From positions 1-64,000 of the forward strand of contig NZ_WOTD01000009.1 in assembly GCF_011516885.1 (NCBI RefSeq): a DNA stretch of 64,000 nucleotides, given 5' to 3'. A program made the position numbers and the translations under genes. The notes beneath the pieces were generated by a model. That model was not told the origin of the DNA, did no database searches, and was given only the letters and a program-made list of their open reading frames with translations. The stretch comes from Acetobacter lambici (lineage in GTDB: Bacteria; Pseudomonadota; Alphaproteobacteria; Acetobacterales; Acetobacteraceae). Numbering within the stretch: position 1 is the first letter of the stretch; each line of letters begins with the position of its first letter. This document shows positions 1-9,601 of the stretch, in pieces.

Positions 1-127
1 CAAGCTGCTTGAGCTGCTCAACAGACAGGTTGCGCAGGTCCGCGGGAACGCGAACACGATCCAGTGCGGGAAAACGGCCAAGAGTGGGAATCGGTGACGC
101 GGCGTTCTGGTTTTTAGAACTGTCCAT
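1..127 (-). CDS. dxs: 1-deoxy-D-xylulose-5-phosphate synthase, N-terminal fragment
   Basis: Only the first 42 codons are inside the window; the gene runs off the left edge. Reading leftward from the ATG whose complement is at 125-127, the peptide contains PALDRVRVPADLRNLSVEQL, which matches the conserved start of DXS (PxDLRxLSxEQL). DXS condenses pyruvate with glyceraldehyde 3-phosphate in the cytoplasm, the first step of the MEP isoprenoid pathway. It points away from hpnH, the hopanoid gene next door, and ispE of the same pathway lies 8.5 kb to the right. The call rests on a short stretch, but the motif is characteristic. Confidence 0.8.
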   Translation of the reverse strand, partial: MDSSKNQNAASPIPTLGRFPALDRVRVPADLRNLSVEQLKQL

Positions 128-564
128 GCGATTGTTTCCATCTTCTTTTTAGCGGGAAACGGCACAGAACTGCCCCTTAAAGGCAGTGTGCGACGCCCCC
201 CGGCGTGCCTTACATCGCGTTAACATGCCGACAGACATCGCGAACCAATGGGGTTTGGTTTAATGTTTTGTGAAAGAACGCAAGCATAGAAACAAAAGTC
301 ACTGCCGATTGTGTCTTTTTTACAACAGGGGTCGAAAAAGACTTGAGCTTGACAAACGAGGCCACCTATATGCAGGCGAATACCTCATACACGCGTGGCT
401 ATACATGTTCCGCGCCTGTTGCTCCTTCAAACAGTCCACTGGTGGAGTAGCAGGCCAAGCTGGCAGCAGGTCTGGTCGCGCGCTTTATGGACATACTCAA
501 TACTGACTTGTCTTACTACCAGTCACGATACAGGCGTTAAGTGGATGCGCCAAAGCGGGGGTTT
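128..564. other. Intergenic region between dxs and hpnH
   Basis: This 437-bp divergent spacer holds no convincing gene. Short open frames in it have no recognisable composition. A weak promoter pair TTGAGC (343-348) and TATATG (367-372), 18 bp apart, could drive hpnH, leaving a leader of nearly 190 nt. No riboswitch fold or strong inverted repeat was recognised. Confidence 0.4.
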
Positions 565-1776
565 ATGGCCGTACCGATAATGCAGGCCGTCAGGGTCGGC
601 AGTTACGTTGTCAAACAGCATATTACGGGGCGCAAGCGCTATCCGCTGGTGCTCATGCTTGAGCCGCTTTTTCGCTGCAATCTGGCCTGTGCAGGCTGCG
701 GAAAAATCGATTACCCAGCGGCTATTCTCAACCAGCGCATGACCGTACAGGAATGTCTGGATGCGGATGCGGAAGCAGGGGCACCAGTCATTGCCGTAGC
801 AGGCGGGGAACCGCTGCTGCACAAGGAAATGCCCGAAATCATCCGGGGGCTGATCGCGCGCAAAAAGTACGTCTATTTGTGCACGAACGCCCTGCTGCTT
901 GAAAAGAAGATGGATGACTATGAACCATCCCCCTTCTTTTCATGGGATGTGCATCTTGATGGCGACAGAACCATGCACGATGCCTCCGTCTGCCAGGACG
1001 GGGTGTACGAGCGGGCTGTTGCGGCCATTAAAAAGGCCAAGGCGCGCGGCTTCCGCGTGTCCATCAACTGCACCGTGTTCGACGGGGCGGACCCGCAGCG
1101 TATGGCCAACTTCTTTGATGAAGTGATGGCCATGGGCGTGGACGGGATCATGACCGCTCCGGGCTATGCCTACGAGCGTGCACCCGATCAGGCGCACTTC
1201 CTCAACCGGCAGAAAACCAAGCAGCTCTTCCGGGACGTGTTCCGTCTGGGCAAGGGCAAGAAGTGGCGGTTTACGCAGTCTCCGCTCTTCCTGAACTTCC
1301 TTGCCGGTAACGAGCAGTACCATTGCACGCCGTGGGGCAAACCCCTGCGTAACGTGTTTGGCTGGCAGCGTCCGTGCTACCTGCTGGGCGAAGGCTACGC
1401 CAAGTCCTTCCGCGAACTGATGGACGATACCAAGTGGGATGACTACGGCACCGGCAACTACGAAAAATGCGCTGACTGCATGGTCCACTCCGGCTATGAA
1501 TCCACAGCCGTTATGGATGCCGTCCGCCGCCCATGGCACATTGCCAAGGTCGCGCTGATGGGGCCGGAAACCGAAAAGCCGATGGTGCCGGAAATCTCGC
1601 TGGCCAACCAGCGCCCTGCCCAGTACGTCTTTTCCAAGCAGGTGGAAGAGCAGATGGAAGCCATTGCGGCGCGCAAGCCCGCCAAGGCTCCACGGGTCAA
1701 GGTCGTGCGTACCGAAGGTGCGAATGACGAGGCCCCCAAGGCTGCCACACCGGCAGAAAGCACTGCCGCAGACTGA
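565..1776 (+). CDS. hpnH: Adenosyl-hopene transferase HpnH (radical SAM)
   Basis: A 403-residue radical SAM enzyme that adds the 5'-deoxyadenosyl group of SAM to diploptene, giving adenosylhopane, the first step toward C35 extended hopanoids. The 4Fe-4S motif CxxxCxxC is visible as CNLACAGC (Cys38, Cys42, Cys45), preceded by the HpnH-typical stretch KRYPLVLMLEPLFR. A GTG at 541 would add eight residues. The ATG at 565 was chosen because the protein then begins MAVPIMQAVRVGSYVVKQH, as HpnH proteins do, with a G-rich ribosome site just upstream. The last 40 residues are Ala/Lys/Glu-rich and look disordered. A strong terminator follows. Identity is near certain. Confidence 0.95.
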   Translation: MAVPIMQAVRVGSYVVKQHITGRKRYPLVLMLEPLFRCNLACAGCGKIDYPAAILNQRMTVQECLDADAEAGAPVIAVAGGEPLLHKEMPEIIRGLIARKKYVYLCTNALLLEKKMDDYEPSPFFSWDVHLDGDRTMHDASVCQDGVYERAVAAIKKAKARGFRVSINCTVFDGADPQRMANFFDEVMAMGVDGIMTAPGYAYERAPDQAHFLNRQKTKQLFRDVFRLGKGKKWRFTQSPLFLNFLAGNEQYHCTPWGKPLRNVFGWQRPCYLLGEGYAKSFRELMDDTKWDDYGTGNYEKCADCMVHSGYESTAVMDAVRRPWHIAKVALMGPETEKPMVPEISLANQRPAQYVFSKQVEEQMEAIAARKPAKAPRVKVVRTEGANDEAPKAATPAESTAAD

Positions 1777-1812
1777 TTCCCCACCTGTGCGAATCGGTTA
1801 TGCGTGACAAGG

Positions 1813-1839
1813 AACGGCTCCCTCGGGAGCCGTTTTTTT
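1813..1839 (+). terminator. Rho-independent terminator after hpnH
   Basis: A 9- to 10-bp perfect stem (AACGGCTCC with GGAGCCGTT) and a tiny loop is followed at once by seven T. It lies 37 bp past the hpnH stop codon, so hpnH is probably transcribed alone. Confidence 0.9.
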
Positions 1840-2031
1840 GTGCCCGCCGCAAAAAGAATACCGATTTGGTCCGCTTTATCCGATGGGCAGGCATTCACCC
1901 CCTGCATGGACATGGCCGGTAGGGAGGGTCGTATGTTCGGCGCTGGTCTCGCGCCGGATCATCCCCTATCGTGCGCACGGGGCTTTTGTCGCGCAAAGCC
2001 CGCTACAGCAAAAGGCGTGTTGGTTTTACCC

Positions 2032-3333
2032 ATGGCACTTTCCATTCTTGTTATTTTCTTTCTGGTTTTCCTCAACGCTGTGTTCGCCATGGGTGAACTG
2101 GCCCTTATTTCCGTGCGCAAGCCGCGTCTGGCGCAGTTGCAGGAGAGCGGCGTGCGTGGTGCTGACCGGGCCATGCGGCTGGCCGAGGACCCGCAGATAT
2201 TCCTGCCCACGGTGCAGGTGGGCATGACGCTGGTCTCCATTTTGGAAGGCACGTTTGGCGGGGTGCAGATCGAGGCGCATCTGACCCCCATTCTGGAACA
2301 GTTTGCCATTCTCAAGCCCTTTGCGCCGCAGCTTTCCATGACCGTGGTTGTGGTGTTCATCACCACCATCATGCTGGTTCTGGGCGAACTGGTGCCCAAG
2401 CAGCTTGCCCTGCGCGAGCCCGAAAAAATGGCCGCCCGTCTGGCCATGCCGCTGGAGGTACTGGCCCGTGTGACCGGCCCTGTGGTCATGCTGCTGCGGG
2501 CCTCCTCCAACATGGTGCTGCGCCTGATGGGCGCGAGTGATGCGGTCAACCAGAACCTGACGGAAGAGGAACTCAAGGCCTACATAGCCGAAGGGGCGCG
2601 TCTGGGCGTGCTGGAGCACGAGGAGCGCAGCATGATCGAGCGGCTCCTGCGGCTGGCGGACCGGCCTGTACGCGCGATTATGACGCCAAGGAACGAACTG
2701 TGCTGGATAGACCGCCACGCCGGGCGCGAGGCACTGGTGCAGGTGCTCAAGCAGACAAGCTACGCCCGTATTGTGGTGTGCGAAGGTGGGGTGGACAATC
2801 CGGTGGGCGTTATTCTGGCCAAGGACATGCTGGACCGGGTGCTGGAGGGCATGCCTGTTTCCATTGAGGCCGGTATGCGGCCCATGGTGGTGGTGCCAGA
2901 CAGTATTTCCGCGCTCGATATGCTCGAACGCATGCGCAGCATCAGTCTGGGCATGGCCTTTGTGCTGGACGAATACGGCGCGTTTGAAGGGGTGGTCACC
3001 CCCGCCGACCTGTTTGACGCCATTGTGGGCGAGACCTCGCACGAGCAGCCCCAGTCCAGCCACCATGCGGCCAACGTGCCAGCGCCTGACGCCGTGATCT
3101 CGCTGGAAGGCACGGCCTCGGTGGATGAGATCAAGGACATGCTGGGCCTGCGCTCGCTACCGGAGGAAGGGAGTTACCACACGCTGGGTGGCCTGCTGCT
3201 GGCCCTGTTGCGGCGCGTGCCTGCAGCAGGTGACAAGGTCGCCTATGATGGCTGGCTGTTTGAGGTGCTGGAAGTGGAGGGCCGTCGCGTGGCCCGTGTG
3301 CGGGCCAGCCGTCAGGCGCTGGCTGAGAACTGA
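2032..3333 (+). CDS. CNNM/CBS-domain membrane protein (CorC/HlyC family)
   Basis: A 433-residue protein with the usual order of this family: an N-terminal CNNM membrane domain of about four helices (opening MALSILVIFFLVFLNAVFAM), a CBS pair in the middle (RPVRAIMTPRNELCWID ... GVILAKDMLDRVL ... FEGVVTPADLFDAIVG) and a C-terminal CorC_HlyC transporter-associated domain (DEIKDMLGL). Homologues are linked to Mg2+/Co2+ efflux or membrane stress and were once called haemolysins. The frame stays open upstream to 1804, inside the hpnH terminator region. The ATG at 2032 was chosen because it directly precedes the first helix; GTG 2017 and TTG 2020 are alternatives. Confidence 0.88.
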   Translation: MALSILVIFFLVFLNAVFAMGELALISVRKPRLAQLQESGVRGADRAMRLAEDPQIFLPTVQVGMTLVSILEGTFGGVQIEAHLTPILEQFAILKPFAPQLSMTVVVVFITTIMLVLGELVPKQLALREPEKMAARLAMPLEVLARVTGPVVMLLRASSNMVLRLMGASDAVNQNLTEEELKAYIAEGARLGVLEHEERSMIERLLRLADRPVRAIMTPRNELCWIDRHAGREALVQVLKQTSYARIVVCEGGVDNPVGVILAKDMLDRVLEGMPVSIEAGMRPMVVVPDSISALDMLERMRSISLGMAFVLDEYGAFEGVVTPADLFDAIVGETSHEQPQSSHHAANVPAPDAVISLEGTASVDEIKDMLGLRSLPEEGSYHTLGGLLLALLRRVPAAGDKVAYDGWLFEVLEVEGRRVARVRASRQALAEN

Positions 3334-3501
3334 AGGGGGGGGGAGGCCTCCACAGGGGGCATGTCTGGCTGGTAGGGCTGTGGGTGCGTGCCACACAGCG
3401 TAAAGCTACGATGCTGCCCTGTGCCCTATGTAGGGCAGTGTGGGGGGGGGCTCTATAGGCCCATGTAGTGCTGTAGCGCGCAGGCAGGGTTTGGATAAGC
3501 C

Positions 3502-3533
3502 AAAGGGGCGCCAGCATAAGCTGGCGCCCCTTT
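3502..3533. terminator. Bidirectional terminator between convergent genes
   Basis: A perfect 14-bp inverted repeat, AAAGGGGCGCCAGC and its complement, closes on an ATAA loop. It sits between the CBS protein and the oppositely directed lytic transglycosylase, with A/T runs on both flanks, so it can serve both genes. Confidence 0.85.
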
Positions 3534-3615
3534 GTTGTATGGCCCATGCGCATTGGCGCAGGAGCAGCCAGCCCGCGCAGGATGCGCCTCTGAGCGGCAC
3601 AGCCTGTGGGGGTAG

Positions 3616-5556
3616 TTAGTGCAGGGTGCTGGCCAGAGCGGTTTCATCCGCAAAGTCGGGCCATGTGCCGTGTGCCAGAGCGCTCAGCGAGGGTGTGGGC
3701 AGCTTCATTTTAGCCGCGTAGCGCCACAGGTAGGTCAGGGTCCGGTGGACGTAATTCCGGGTTTCCTGATTAGGCAGCAGTTCCATGAATATCAGCGGGT
3801 CATCGGAGGATGCCGCCAGATTTTCCCAGTGCGCCAGAGCGTTGGGGCCTGCGTTGTAGCTGGCCAGCAGGCGAATAATGTCCCCACCACGTGCTTCCGT
3901 ATGGTTGGCCTGCTGGGTTAGCTTGGCCAGATACTGCACATAGCGCTGCCCGATTTCCAGATTGAGGCTGGGGTCGTGCAGGGCGGAGGCCGAGCGTTCG
4001 AACCGGTGGTTGGGGTTGCTGGTGGAAGCGCTGGTGACAAAGTCCGCCGTTATGGGGCGGATCTGCATCAGCCCATGCGCGCCAGCACCAGATACGGCGC
4101 GGGCGTCAAAGTTGGATTCCACACGGGCCAGTGCGTAAACAAGGGCCGGGTCCATGGTAAAGCCGTTGCGCGGGCGCAGTTGCGGCAGGGGGGCGTCGTC
4201 CAGATTCTGCGCAGTGGTGGCCTGGCTTTGCAGGGAATCTTCCATCTCGCGCGCCAGATCGTGCAGCCCGGCAGCACCGGCTACGAGCTGGAAGGAGCGG
4301 GCGAGCGTTAGGTCATGCAGGCTGGGCCATGCGCGGCGCATGGTGTTTTCCGCTATCTCTGGTTCCCCGACCTGAAGCAGGGCGAACACGCGGCGGCCCA
4401 CTTCGGTATTGCCCACAGCTTCAATATCAATTTCGGTCAGCACCGGAGCGGAGGCCGTGCTCTGGCTGGTCCCCCCCGTGCTTTCCAGCGGGGCAAAGCT
4501 GGCAAGGCCGTGGCGTTCGCTCAGCTTGTGGGGCGTTGTGGCCCCCGTGCGCAGCATGGTGGTCGCCAGTAGCCCGTAGAACGTGCGTGGGAAGGTGGCG
4601 GCATGCTGGAGCCAGAGGTGCTGGCTGTGGGGATTATTGGCTTTTTCGTATGTCCGTGCGGCCCAGAAAGCGTTTGCGGCCCGCATTTCCGGCGTGGCGC
4701 GCGGTGCGTGGGAGGCACGTTCAAAAAACTGTGTGGCTTCGGCGTAGGCCTGTTTTTGCCACAGGGCCAGCCCGGTCACATAGCCCGCCAGCGCATTGCG
4801 CCCGTGGGATACGGTGTTGGCTGTACGGCTGATGTCCAGTGCCAGATCGGTTTCACCCGCCGCCAGCATGGCCTGTGCCGTTTCCGCCTGCAACTGGGCC
4901 GCATAAGCGGGGGTCATACCCGGCGTTATGCTGATCAGGTGCAGTGCGCTGTGCACACCCTTAAGGCCCCATGTCGTGCGTTCGCGCAAGGTGCGGTCCA
5001 GCATGGGGTTACGGGTGAACTCCTGCAACGGCCCGGCCGCAAGGGCTGCGTGCTCGGGTGCCAGATGCTCGGTGGAGGGGGCCGCAGGCATGGGGCCACC
5101 GCGGTCGGGCAGGGCGGCAAGGCGCGCCCACACAGCCGGAGCATCCGCGTAGGAGGTGTATTGCTTGAGCCAGTTGCGCAGCTCGGTCGCACTGGGGTGG
5201 TAGCTTGGGTTGAGGTAGCGGTTTGCCTCCACCTCACCCAGCAGCAGTGAATCGGTCAGATGGGTGGTGCTGTTGATCGCCTCGGCAAACGCACCCATGC
5301 GCTGAAGGCGGAAAACGGCACGGATGTTGGTGGCTACATCCTGTGGCAGTGGTCTGGGTAGAACAAGATCATCGCCTTCCGGAAAAGCCCGGCGCGGCAG
5401 AACCATCGCCAGCTCTTCGCTGTGCGGTTCCGCCCCGTGGTCCGGGGAACTGGCATGGGCTCTCGTCGTGTTGACGGAAGCGCTGGCCAAAAGAGCGGCG
5501 CCAGCCAAAAAGGCTTTTGCCGCGATCTGATGAGGAATTTGACCTATCGCTCGCAT
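3616..5556 (-). CDS. Soluble lytic murein transglycosylase (Slt-type)
   Basis: A 646-residue exported enzyme that cleaves the MurNAc-GlcNAc bond of peptidoglycan and leaves 1,6-anhydro-MurNAc. The N-terminus has a Sec signal peptide (AFLAGAALLASASV...ARA). A long alpha-superhelical U-domain follows. The C-terminal SLT domain carries ALARVESNFDARAVSGAGAH with the catalytic Glu, then GLMQI and the SYNAGPNAL motif, all as in GH23 Slt proteins. Length fits Slt70. It converges on the CBS gene across a shared terminator. The products of this enzyme class are substrates for MurNAc salvage, and a murQ operon lies 25 kb away. Confidence 0.92.
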   Translation of the reverse strand: MRAIGQIPHQIAAKAFLAGAALLASASVNTTRAHASSPDHGAEPHSEELAMVLPRRAFPEGDDLVLPRPLPQDVATNIRAVFRLQRMGAFAEAINSTTHLTDSLLLGEVEANRYLNPSYHPSATELRNWLKQYTSYADAPAVWARLAALPDRGGPMPAAPSTEHLAPEHAALAAGPLQEFTRNPMLDRTLRERTTWGLKGVHSALHLISITPGMTPAYAAQLQAETAQAMLAAGETDLALDISRTANTVSHGRNALAGYVTGLALWQKQAYAEATQFFERASHAPRATPEMRAANAFWAARTYEKANNPHSQHLWLQHAATFPRTFYGLLATTMLRTGATTPHKLSERHGLASFAPLESTGGTSQSTASAPVLTEIDIEAVGNTEVGRRVFALLQVGEPEIAENTMRRAWPSLHDLTLARSFQLVAGAAGLHDLAREMEDSLQSQATTAQNLDDAPLPQLRPRNGFTMDPALVYALARVESNFDARAVSGAGAHGLMQIRPITADFVTSASTSNPNHRFERSASALHDPSLNLEIGQRYVQYLAKLTQQANHTEARGGDIIRLLASYNAGPNALAHWENLAASSDDPLIFMELLPNQETRNYVHRTLTYLWRYAAKMKLPTPSLSALAHGTWPDFADETALASTLH

Positions 5557-5767
5557 GGCTGGCGGGGTCTAGGCGTTTTGCGCGCAAAAAGCAAGTTTAC
5601 TCTGTGTAAACATTGGTGGACGCGTTTGAGAAACCGTTGCGTGCTTTGGCGTAACGCCACGGTTGTTCCATGTGGAGTTCTTTGTTTTCCAAAGGTATTT
5701 GGTGTTATTTCATGCTGTAATTCTTTGTGACGGCAGTGGGGATATTGCCGCCGTGGCAATGGTTGCT

Positions 5768-6613
5768 TTAGGGCGCGTCCCGCAGTGTTTTCATCACCAT
5801 CATCAGCGTTTGCCATATCTCCCGCCGCGCTGTGGGGGAGGCCCGGAGCTGGAGTGGGTGACGCATGGCCAGAACCGGAATGGCCCCGTGCCCCGGTAGC
5901 TCCAGCGTGCCCCATTCGCGCCGGGTGGTGGGGGTGTCCCTGCCCAGCAGCATGGTTGCGGGCAGGCGGCCGCACAGCACAAGACGGCGGGGAGCGAACA
6001 GGGTTATCGCGCGTTGGAGAAAAGGCAGGCAGATCCGCTGCTCGGCATCCGATGGGGTGCGACCGCCGGGGGGGCGCCATGGCAGGGCCGTGGCAAGGGC
6101 AAGCTGGTCGCGCTCAAGGGGGAGTGGGGCTAACAGCGTGTCCAGCAAGGTGCCGCACAGGCCGGAAAAAACATGCCCGCTCCGGTCTTCATCCGCATCG
6201 GGTGCCTCCCCGATCAGCATGAGCGGGGCGTTGGTCGGGCCGGAGGGTATAAGTGTATGCATGGCCGTGCCGCGTAGGGAGCATGCATCAAACTGCTCCA
6301 TGGCCGCGCGCAGGGCATGGGGGGTGGCGGCCTGCGCGGCCACCTGCCGGGCAAGGGCTACGGACTCGCTCAGGCTGGTAATGCCCACTTCGGCCCCTGT
6401 GGCGGGTGTGGGCTGTGCCTGCGTGCTGGTGGTGGCCGGTGTTGCGGGGTATGGCAAAGGGGCTGCCGCAGGACGCGGAGCGCGGGGGCTGGCTGCTTGG
6501 GGCAGGCGGAACGCTCCGGCTCCACTCTGGCGGTGGTCCGTGGCGTGGTCGGTTACGGCGGTATCCACCCCCCATTCGGTATAGAGGCGGAGGAGGGAGA
6601 GGGCATCGTGCAT
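5768..6613 (-). CDS. Uracil-DNA glycosylase-superfamily protein (family 4/5-like)
   Basis: A 281-residue protein. The second half carries the UDG superfamily motif LMLIGEAPDADEDRSGHVFS followed by CGTLLDTLL and the WRPPGGRTPS loop, as in alphaproteobacterial UDG-4-like proteins that excise uracil from DNA. The late HP(L/S) motif is present as MRHPLQL. Of the four cysteines that bind the 4Fe-4S cluster in classical family 4 enzymes, only about two can be aligned (DACSL and RICLPF), so a cluster is doubtful. The first 110 residues are Ala/Pro/Thr-rich and low complexity. The start has a ribosome site (AGGGTTGGA). It is divergent from the TPR gene. Confidence 0.8.
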   Translation of the reverse strand: MHDALSLLRLYTEWGVDTAVTDHATDHRQSGAGAFRLPQAASPRAPRPAAAPLPYPATPATTSTQAQPTPATGAEVGITSLSESVALARQVAAQAATPHALRAAMEQFDACSLRGTAMHTLIPSGPTNAPLMLIGEAPDADEDRSGHVFSGLCGTLLDTLLAPLPLERDQLALATALPWRPPGGRTPSDAEQRICLPFLQRAITLFAPRRLVLCGRLPATMLLGRDTPTTRREWGTLELPGHGAIPVLAMRHPLQLRASPTARREIWQTLMMVMKTLRDAP

Positions 6614-6794
6614 TATTCCAACCCTACCACAACCATGGGGTGGACCAGAATATGGAGCGGATGGTTTGGCGGTTTGGCATGAGCGCGGTAGAGAAAAGCC
6701 AGCCGTTCATGTCGTTCCTCTTTGCTATGCTGGCAGATGTGGGGCGCCTGCCGCGGCAACCCGGTGCTGCCGCCTCAGCCTGAATAGGGTTCTT

Positions 6795-8666
6795 ATGCTG
6801 TTTTGTCGTCTTATGCCTACGGTTTTCCTGTTGTCCGCCACCATGCTGGTGTCGCCCGTGCTGGCCGCGGCACCCGAGCCTGCGCATGTTCTGCACCATA
6901 AAGGCGGACCGGTTGAGCAGGCCGGGAGCGGACGTGTCGATTCGGAAGCCTACCTGCGCGGGATTGTGGCCGTGCGTCTGGGGGATGATCTGGAGGCGGC
7001 TCAGGCCTTCCGCACGGCATTGCTGGCAGACCCGGCAAACATGGACCTGTTGCGGCAGGCCTTTGTGCGTAGCGTCATGGTGGGTGACCCGCAGGCGGTG
7101 GAACTGGCGCGGGTCGTGGACAAAACACCACAGGACAGGAGTGTGATCTCCGCCCTGGTTCTGGGGGATGACGCGGCAGTCCGTGGCGCATGGCCCGAGG
7201 CCGTGCAGTATTATCATCGCGCGGGGGCGGACCCCATGGCCCGCCTGATCATGCCGCTGCTGCTGGCGTGGTGCCAGCAGGCGCAGGGCCATGCGGATGA
7301 GGCGATTGAAAGCCTGCTGCATGGGCCCGGTTCTGTTCTTATGCCGTTTTACACCCTGCATGCCGGTCTTATTGCGCAGGTGGCTGGCCAGTCCGACCGG
7401 GCGGAGTCCCTGTTTGAACAGGCGCAGAAGGTCATGCCGGGGTATGACATGCTGCTGACCCGCTCGCATGCGGCATGGTTGTGGACCCACGGCCAGCAGG
7501 ACAAGGCGCGGGCCGTTATTCGCAAACTGGTGGAAACGGACTCCATTCTGGGGCTGGCTGGCCCCGCCCTACAGGCCAATATTGCCCGCTACCCCGTAAC
7601 CTCCGCGCGGGAGGGCATTGCCCGTGCGTATGTGCTGACCGCCTTCCTGCTCCGCCAGCAGGCGCGTGAGCAGGCACAGCAGGGACCGGGGGGGGAGGGA
7701 AGCGCACTCAACCTCTTCCAGTTTAACGAGGCCGCACGCCTGATGCTGGGCTTTGCGCTGGCCATGGACCCCACACTGGTGGATGCGCGGCTGATGCTGG
7801 CCGAAATTCAGGACGACGAACAGCATTTTGCCGCCGCGCGGGAAACGCTGGTGCGTGTGCCCCCACAGGACCCGCTGGCTATAGTAGCCACGCTCCGCCT
7901 TGCGGTGCTCGAAACAACCAACGACCACCCCGCCGATGCCATACCGCTGTTGCAGCACCTGCTGGAGCAGGCGCCGGGCCAGATTGTTATCGAGCGGGCA
8001 CTGGGTAATGCATATAGCCAGACCAAGGACTGGAAGGCCGCCATAGCCGCCTATACCCGCGCGATTGATCTGGCAAACGCGCAGAAAAGCCCGGACTGGA
8101 CCCTCCTGTTCCTGCGCGGCATGGCCTACCACGAGGCCGGGGACTGGGCGGCCGCCAAAACCGATACCCGCGCAGCACTGGCCTACGCGCCAGATGAACC
8201 GCTTTTGCTCAACTTCCTTGGTTACGGCATGGTTGAACAGCACGAGGATCTGGCGGAAGCGGAACAGCTTTTGCGCAAGGCCCATGCGCTGGACGATCAG
8301 GACGCCGCCATAACAGATAGTCTGGGCTGGGTGCGTGTGGAGCAGGGTGATCTGGCGGGGGGTATTCCCCTGCTGGAAAAAGCCGCCGAACAAACGCCAG
8401 AGGACCCGGAGGTCAATTACCATCTGGGCGAGGCCTACTGGCGCGTGGGCCGCAAGGCCGAGGCCGTGGATCAGTGGAATGTTGCACTGGGCCTGCACCC
8501 CAGCCCGGCGGATGAAAGCCTGATCCGTGCGGCCCTGCAAAAAGCGGGTGTGCCCCCCACGCCCCCAACCGGGCTGACCGCCCCCGTGGTCGCGCCATCG
8601 GCCACTCCCGTGGCCACGCCCGCTCCCGCCCAACCCGCTCAGGAACAAGGAAAGCACACGCCGTGA
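6795..8666 (+). CDS. Exported tetratricopeptide-repeat protein
   Basis: A 623-residue helical-repeat protein with a Sec-type signal peptide (PTVFLLSATMLVSPVLAAA). TPR-like repeats fill the body; the clearest (AIAAYTRAID, ALAYAPDEPLLLNFLGYGMV, NYHLGEAYWRVGRKAEAVDQW) are in the C-terminal half. The tail is Pro/Ala/Thr-rich. Such proteins usually scaffold envelope complexes; no enzymatic motif is seen. The frame is open back to 6666, but the ATG at 6795 was chosen because it begins the signal peptide. Its stop codon overlaps the GTG of ispE by 4 bp, so the two are translationally coupled, although no direct functional link is obvious. Confidence 0.85.
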   Translation: MLFCRLMPTVFLLSATMLVSPVLAAAPEPAHVLHHKGGPVEQAGSGRVDSEAYLRGIVAVRLGDDLEAAQAFRTALLADPANMDLLRQAFVRSVMVGDPQAVELARVVDKTPQDRSVISALVLGDDAAVRGAWPEAVQYYHRAGADPMARLIMPLLLAWCQQAQGHADEAIESLLHGPGSVLMPFYTLHAGLIAQVAGQSDRAESLFEQAQKVMPGYDMLLTRSHAAWLWTHGQQDKARAVIRKLVETDSILGLAGPALQANIARYPVTSAREGIARAYVLTAFLLRQQAREQAQQGPGGEGSALNLFQFNEAARLMLGFALAMDPTLVDARLMLAEIQDDEQHFAAARETLVRVPPQDPLAIVATLRLAVLETTNDHPADAIPLLQHLLEQAPGQIVIERALGNAYSQTKDWKAAIAAYTRAIDLANAQKSPDWTLLFLRGMAYHEAGDWAAAKTDTRAALAYAPDEPLLLNFLGYGMVEQHEDLAEAEQLLRKAHALDDQDAAITDSLGWVRVEQGDLAGGIPLLEKAAEQTPEDPEVNYHLGEAYWRVGRKAEAVDQWNVALGLHPSPADESLIRAALQKAGVPPTPPTGLTAPVVAPSATPVATPAPAQPAQEQGKHTP

Positions 8667-9562
8667 CTGTTGCAGCATTGGATGTTTCCACCTTTGCATT
8701 TACAGAGGCAGCACCTGCCAAGGTTAACCTGTACCTGCATGTAACCGGCCGCCGGGCGGACGGGTACCACCTGCTGGACAGTCTGGTGGTGTTTGCCGGA
8801 GCGGGAGATGTGCTGCATTACCAGCCCGGCCCCGAACCCCTGAACCTGCAGATTACAGGTCGGTTTGGCCGTGTGCTGGATGCAGCAGCCACCGGGGCGG
8901 ACAACCTTGTGCTCAGGGCGGCCCATGCATTGCAGGGGCTACGCGCAGGGCAGGCACAGGGCGGCACACTGGTTTTGGAAAAAAAATTGCCCGTGGCCTC
9001 GGGCATTGGCGGGGGCTCGGCCGATGCCGCCGCCGCCCTGCGCCTGCTGGACCGGGCATGGAACGTGCAGGCCAGCCGGACAGACCTGCTTGCGCTGGCC
9101 CAGACACTGGGGGCCGATGTGCCCGTGTGCCTGCTCAGCCAGACCATGCGGATGGAAGGCATAGGCGAAAACCTGACCCCCGCCGCCCACCTGCCTGAAT
9201 GCGGGATGGTGCTGGTCAATTGCGGGCAGGCTGTCTCCACCCCCGAAGTATTCCGCCGCAGGGATGGGGCTTTTCTACCCCGCGCGGCTCTGCCCGAAAG
9301 CTGGGCGGATATTGCAGATGTTGTGGCGTTCCTCAAACAGCAGGGGAACTCTTTGGAAGATGCAGCCTGCGCCGTCTGCCCCCCTGTGGGCCATGTGCTG
9401 GCCGACATTGGTGGTCAGGAGGGATGCCTGCTGGCGCGTATGAGCGGTTCTGGTGCCACATGTTTTGGCCTGTTCGCCACGCCGCAGGCTGCACGGCAGG
9501 CGGCAGACCGGCTGGAAGATGTCCATCCGGCATGGTGGGTCTGGGGCGGCGGGTTGGTATAA
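8663..9562 (+). CDS. ispE: 4-diphosphocytidyl-2-C-methyl-D-erythritol kinase
   Basis: A 299-residue GHMP kinase that phosphorylates CDP-methylerythritol at the 2-hydroxyl, the fourth MEP-pathway step. The N-terminal substrate motif PAKVNLYLHVTGRRADGYH and the glycine-rich ATP loop LPVASGIGGGSADAAAALR are intact, and the C-terminal GHMP motif MSGSGATCFGLF is present. Translation begins at a GTG embedded in the GTGA overlap with the TPR gene, with an AAGGAAAG ribosome site 9 bp upstream. Length is normal. Together with dxs at the left edge it supplies isoprenoid precursors that hopanoid synthesis needs. Confidence 0.95.
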   Translation: MTVAALDVSTFAFTEAAPAKVNLYLHVTGRRADGYHLLDSLVVFAGAGDVLHYQPGPEPLNLQITGRFGRVLDAAATGADNLVLRAAHALQGLRAGQAQGGTLVLEKKLPVASGIGGGSADAAAALRLLDRAWNVQASRTDLLALAQTLGADVPVCLLSQTMRMEGIGENLTPAAHLPECGMVLVNCGQAVSTPEVFRRRDGAFLPRAALPESWADIADVVAFLKQQGNSLEDAACAVCPPVGHVLADIGGQEGCLLARMSGSGATCFGLFATPQAARQAADRLEDVHPAWWVWGGGLV

Positions 9563-9601
9563 GCCCGCCTGCGGAGTTAATTTATCGTCAACACGTATAG
9601 C

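Noticed and set aside
349-372. TTGACA promoter for hpnH
   Set aside because: The TTGACA at 349-354 is perfect, but the only -10-like sequence (TATATG) begins 12 bp later, too close to work with it.
2026-3066. 346-codon open frame opposite the CBS-domain gene
   Set aside because: His/Gln/Gly-rich translation with no motif, wholly antisense to a clear gene; a shadow of high-GC codon use. The same holds for long antisense frames at 6624-7490, 7569-8699 and 9640-10647.
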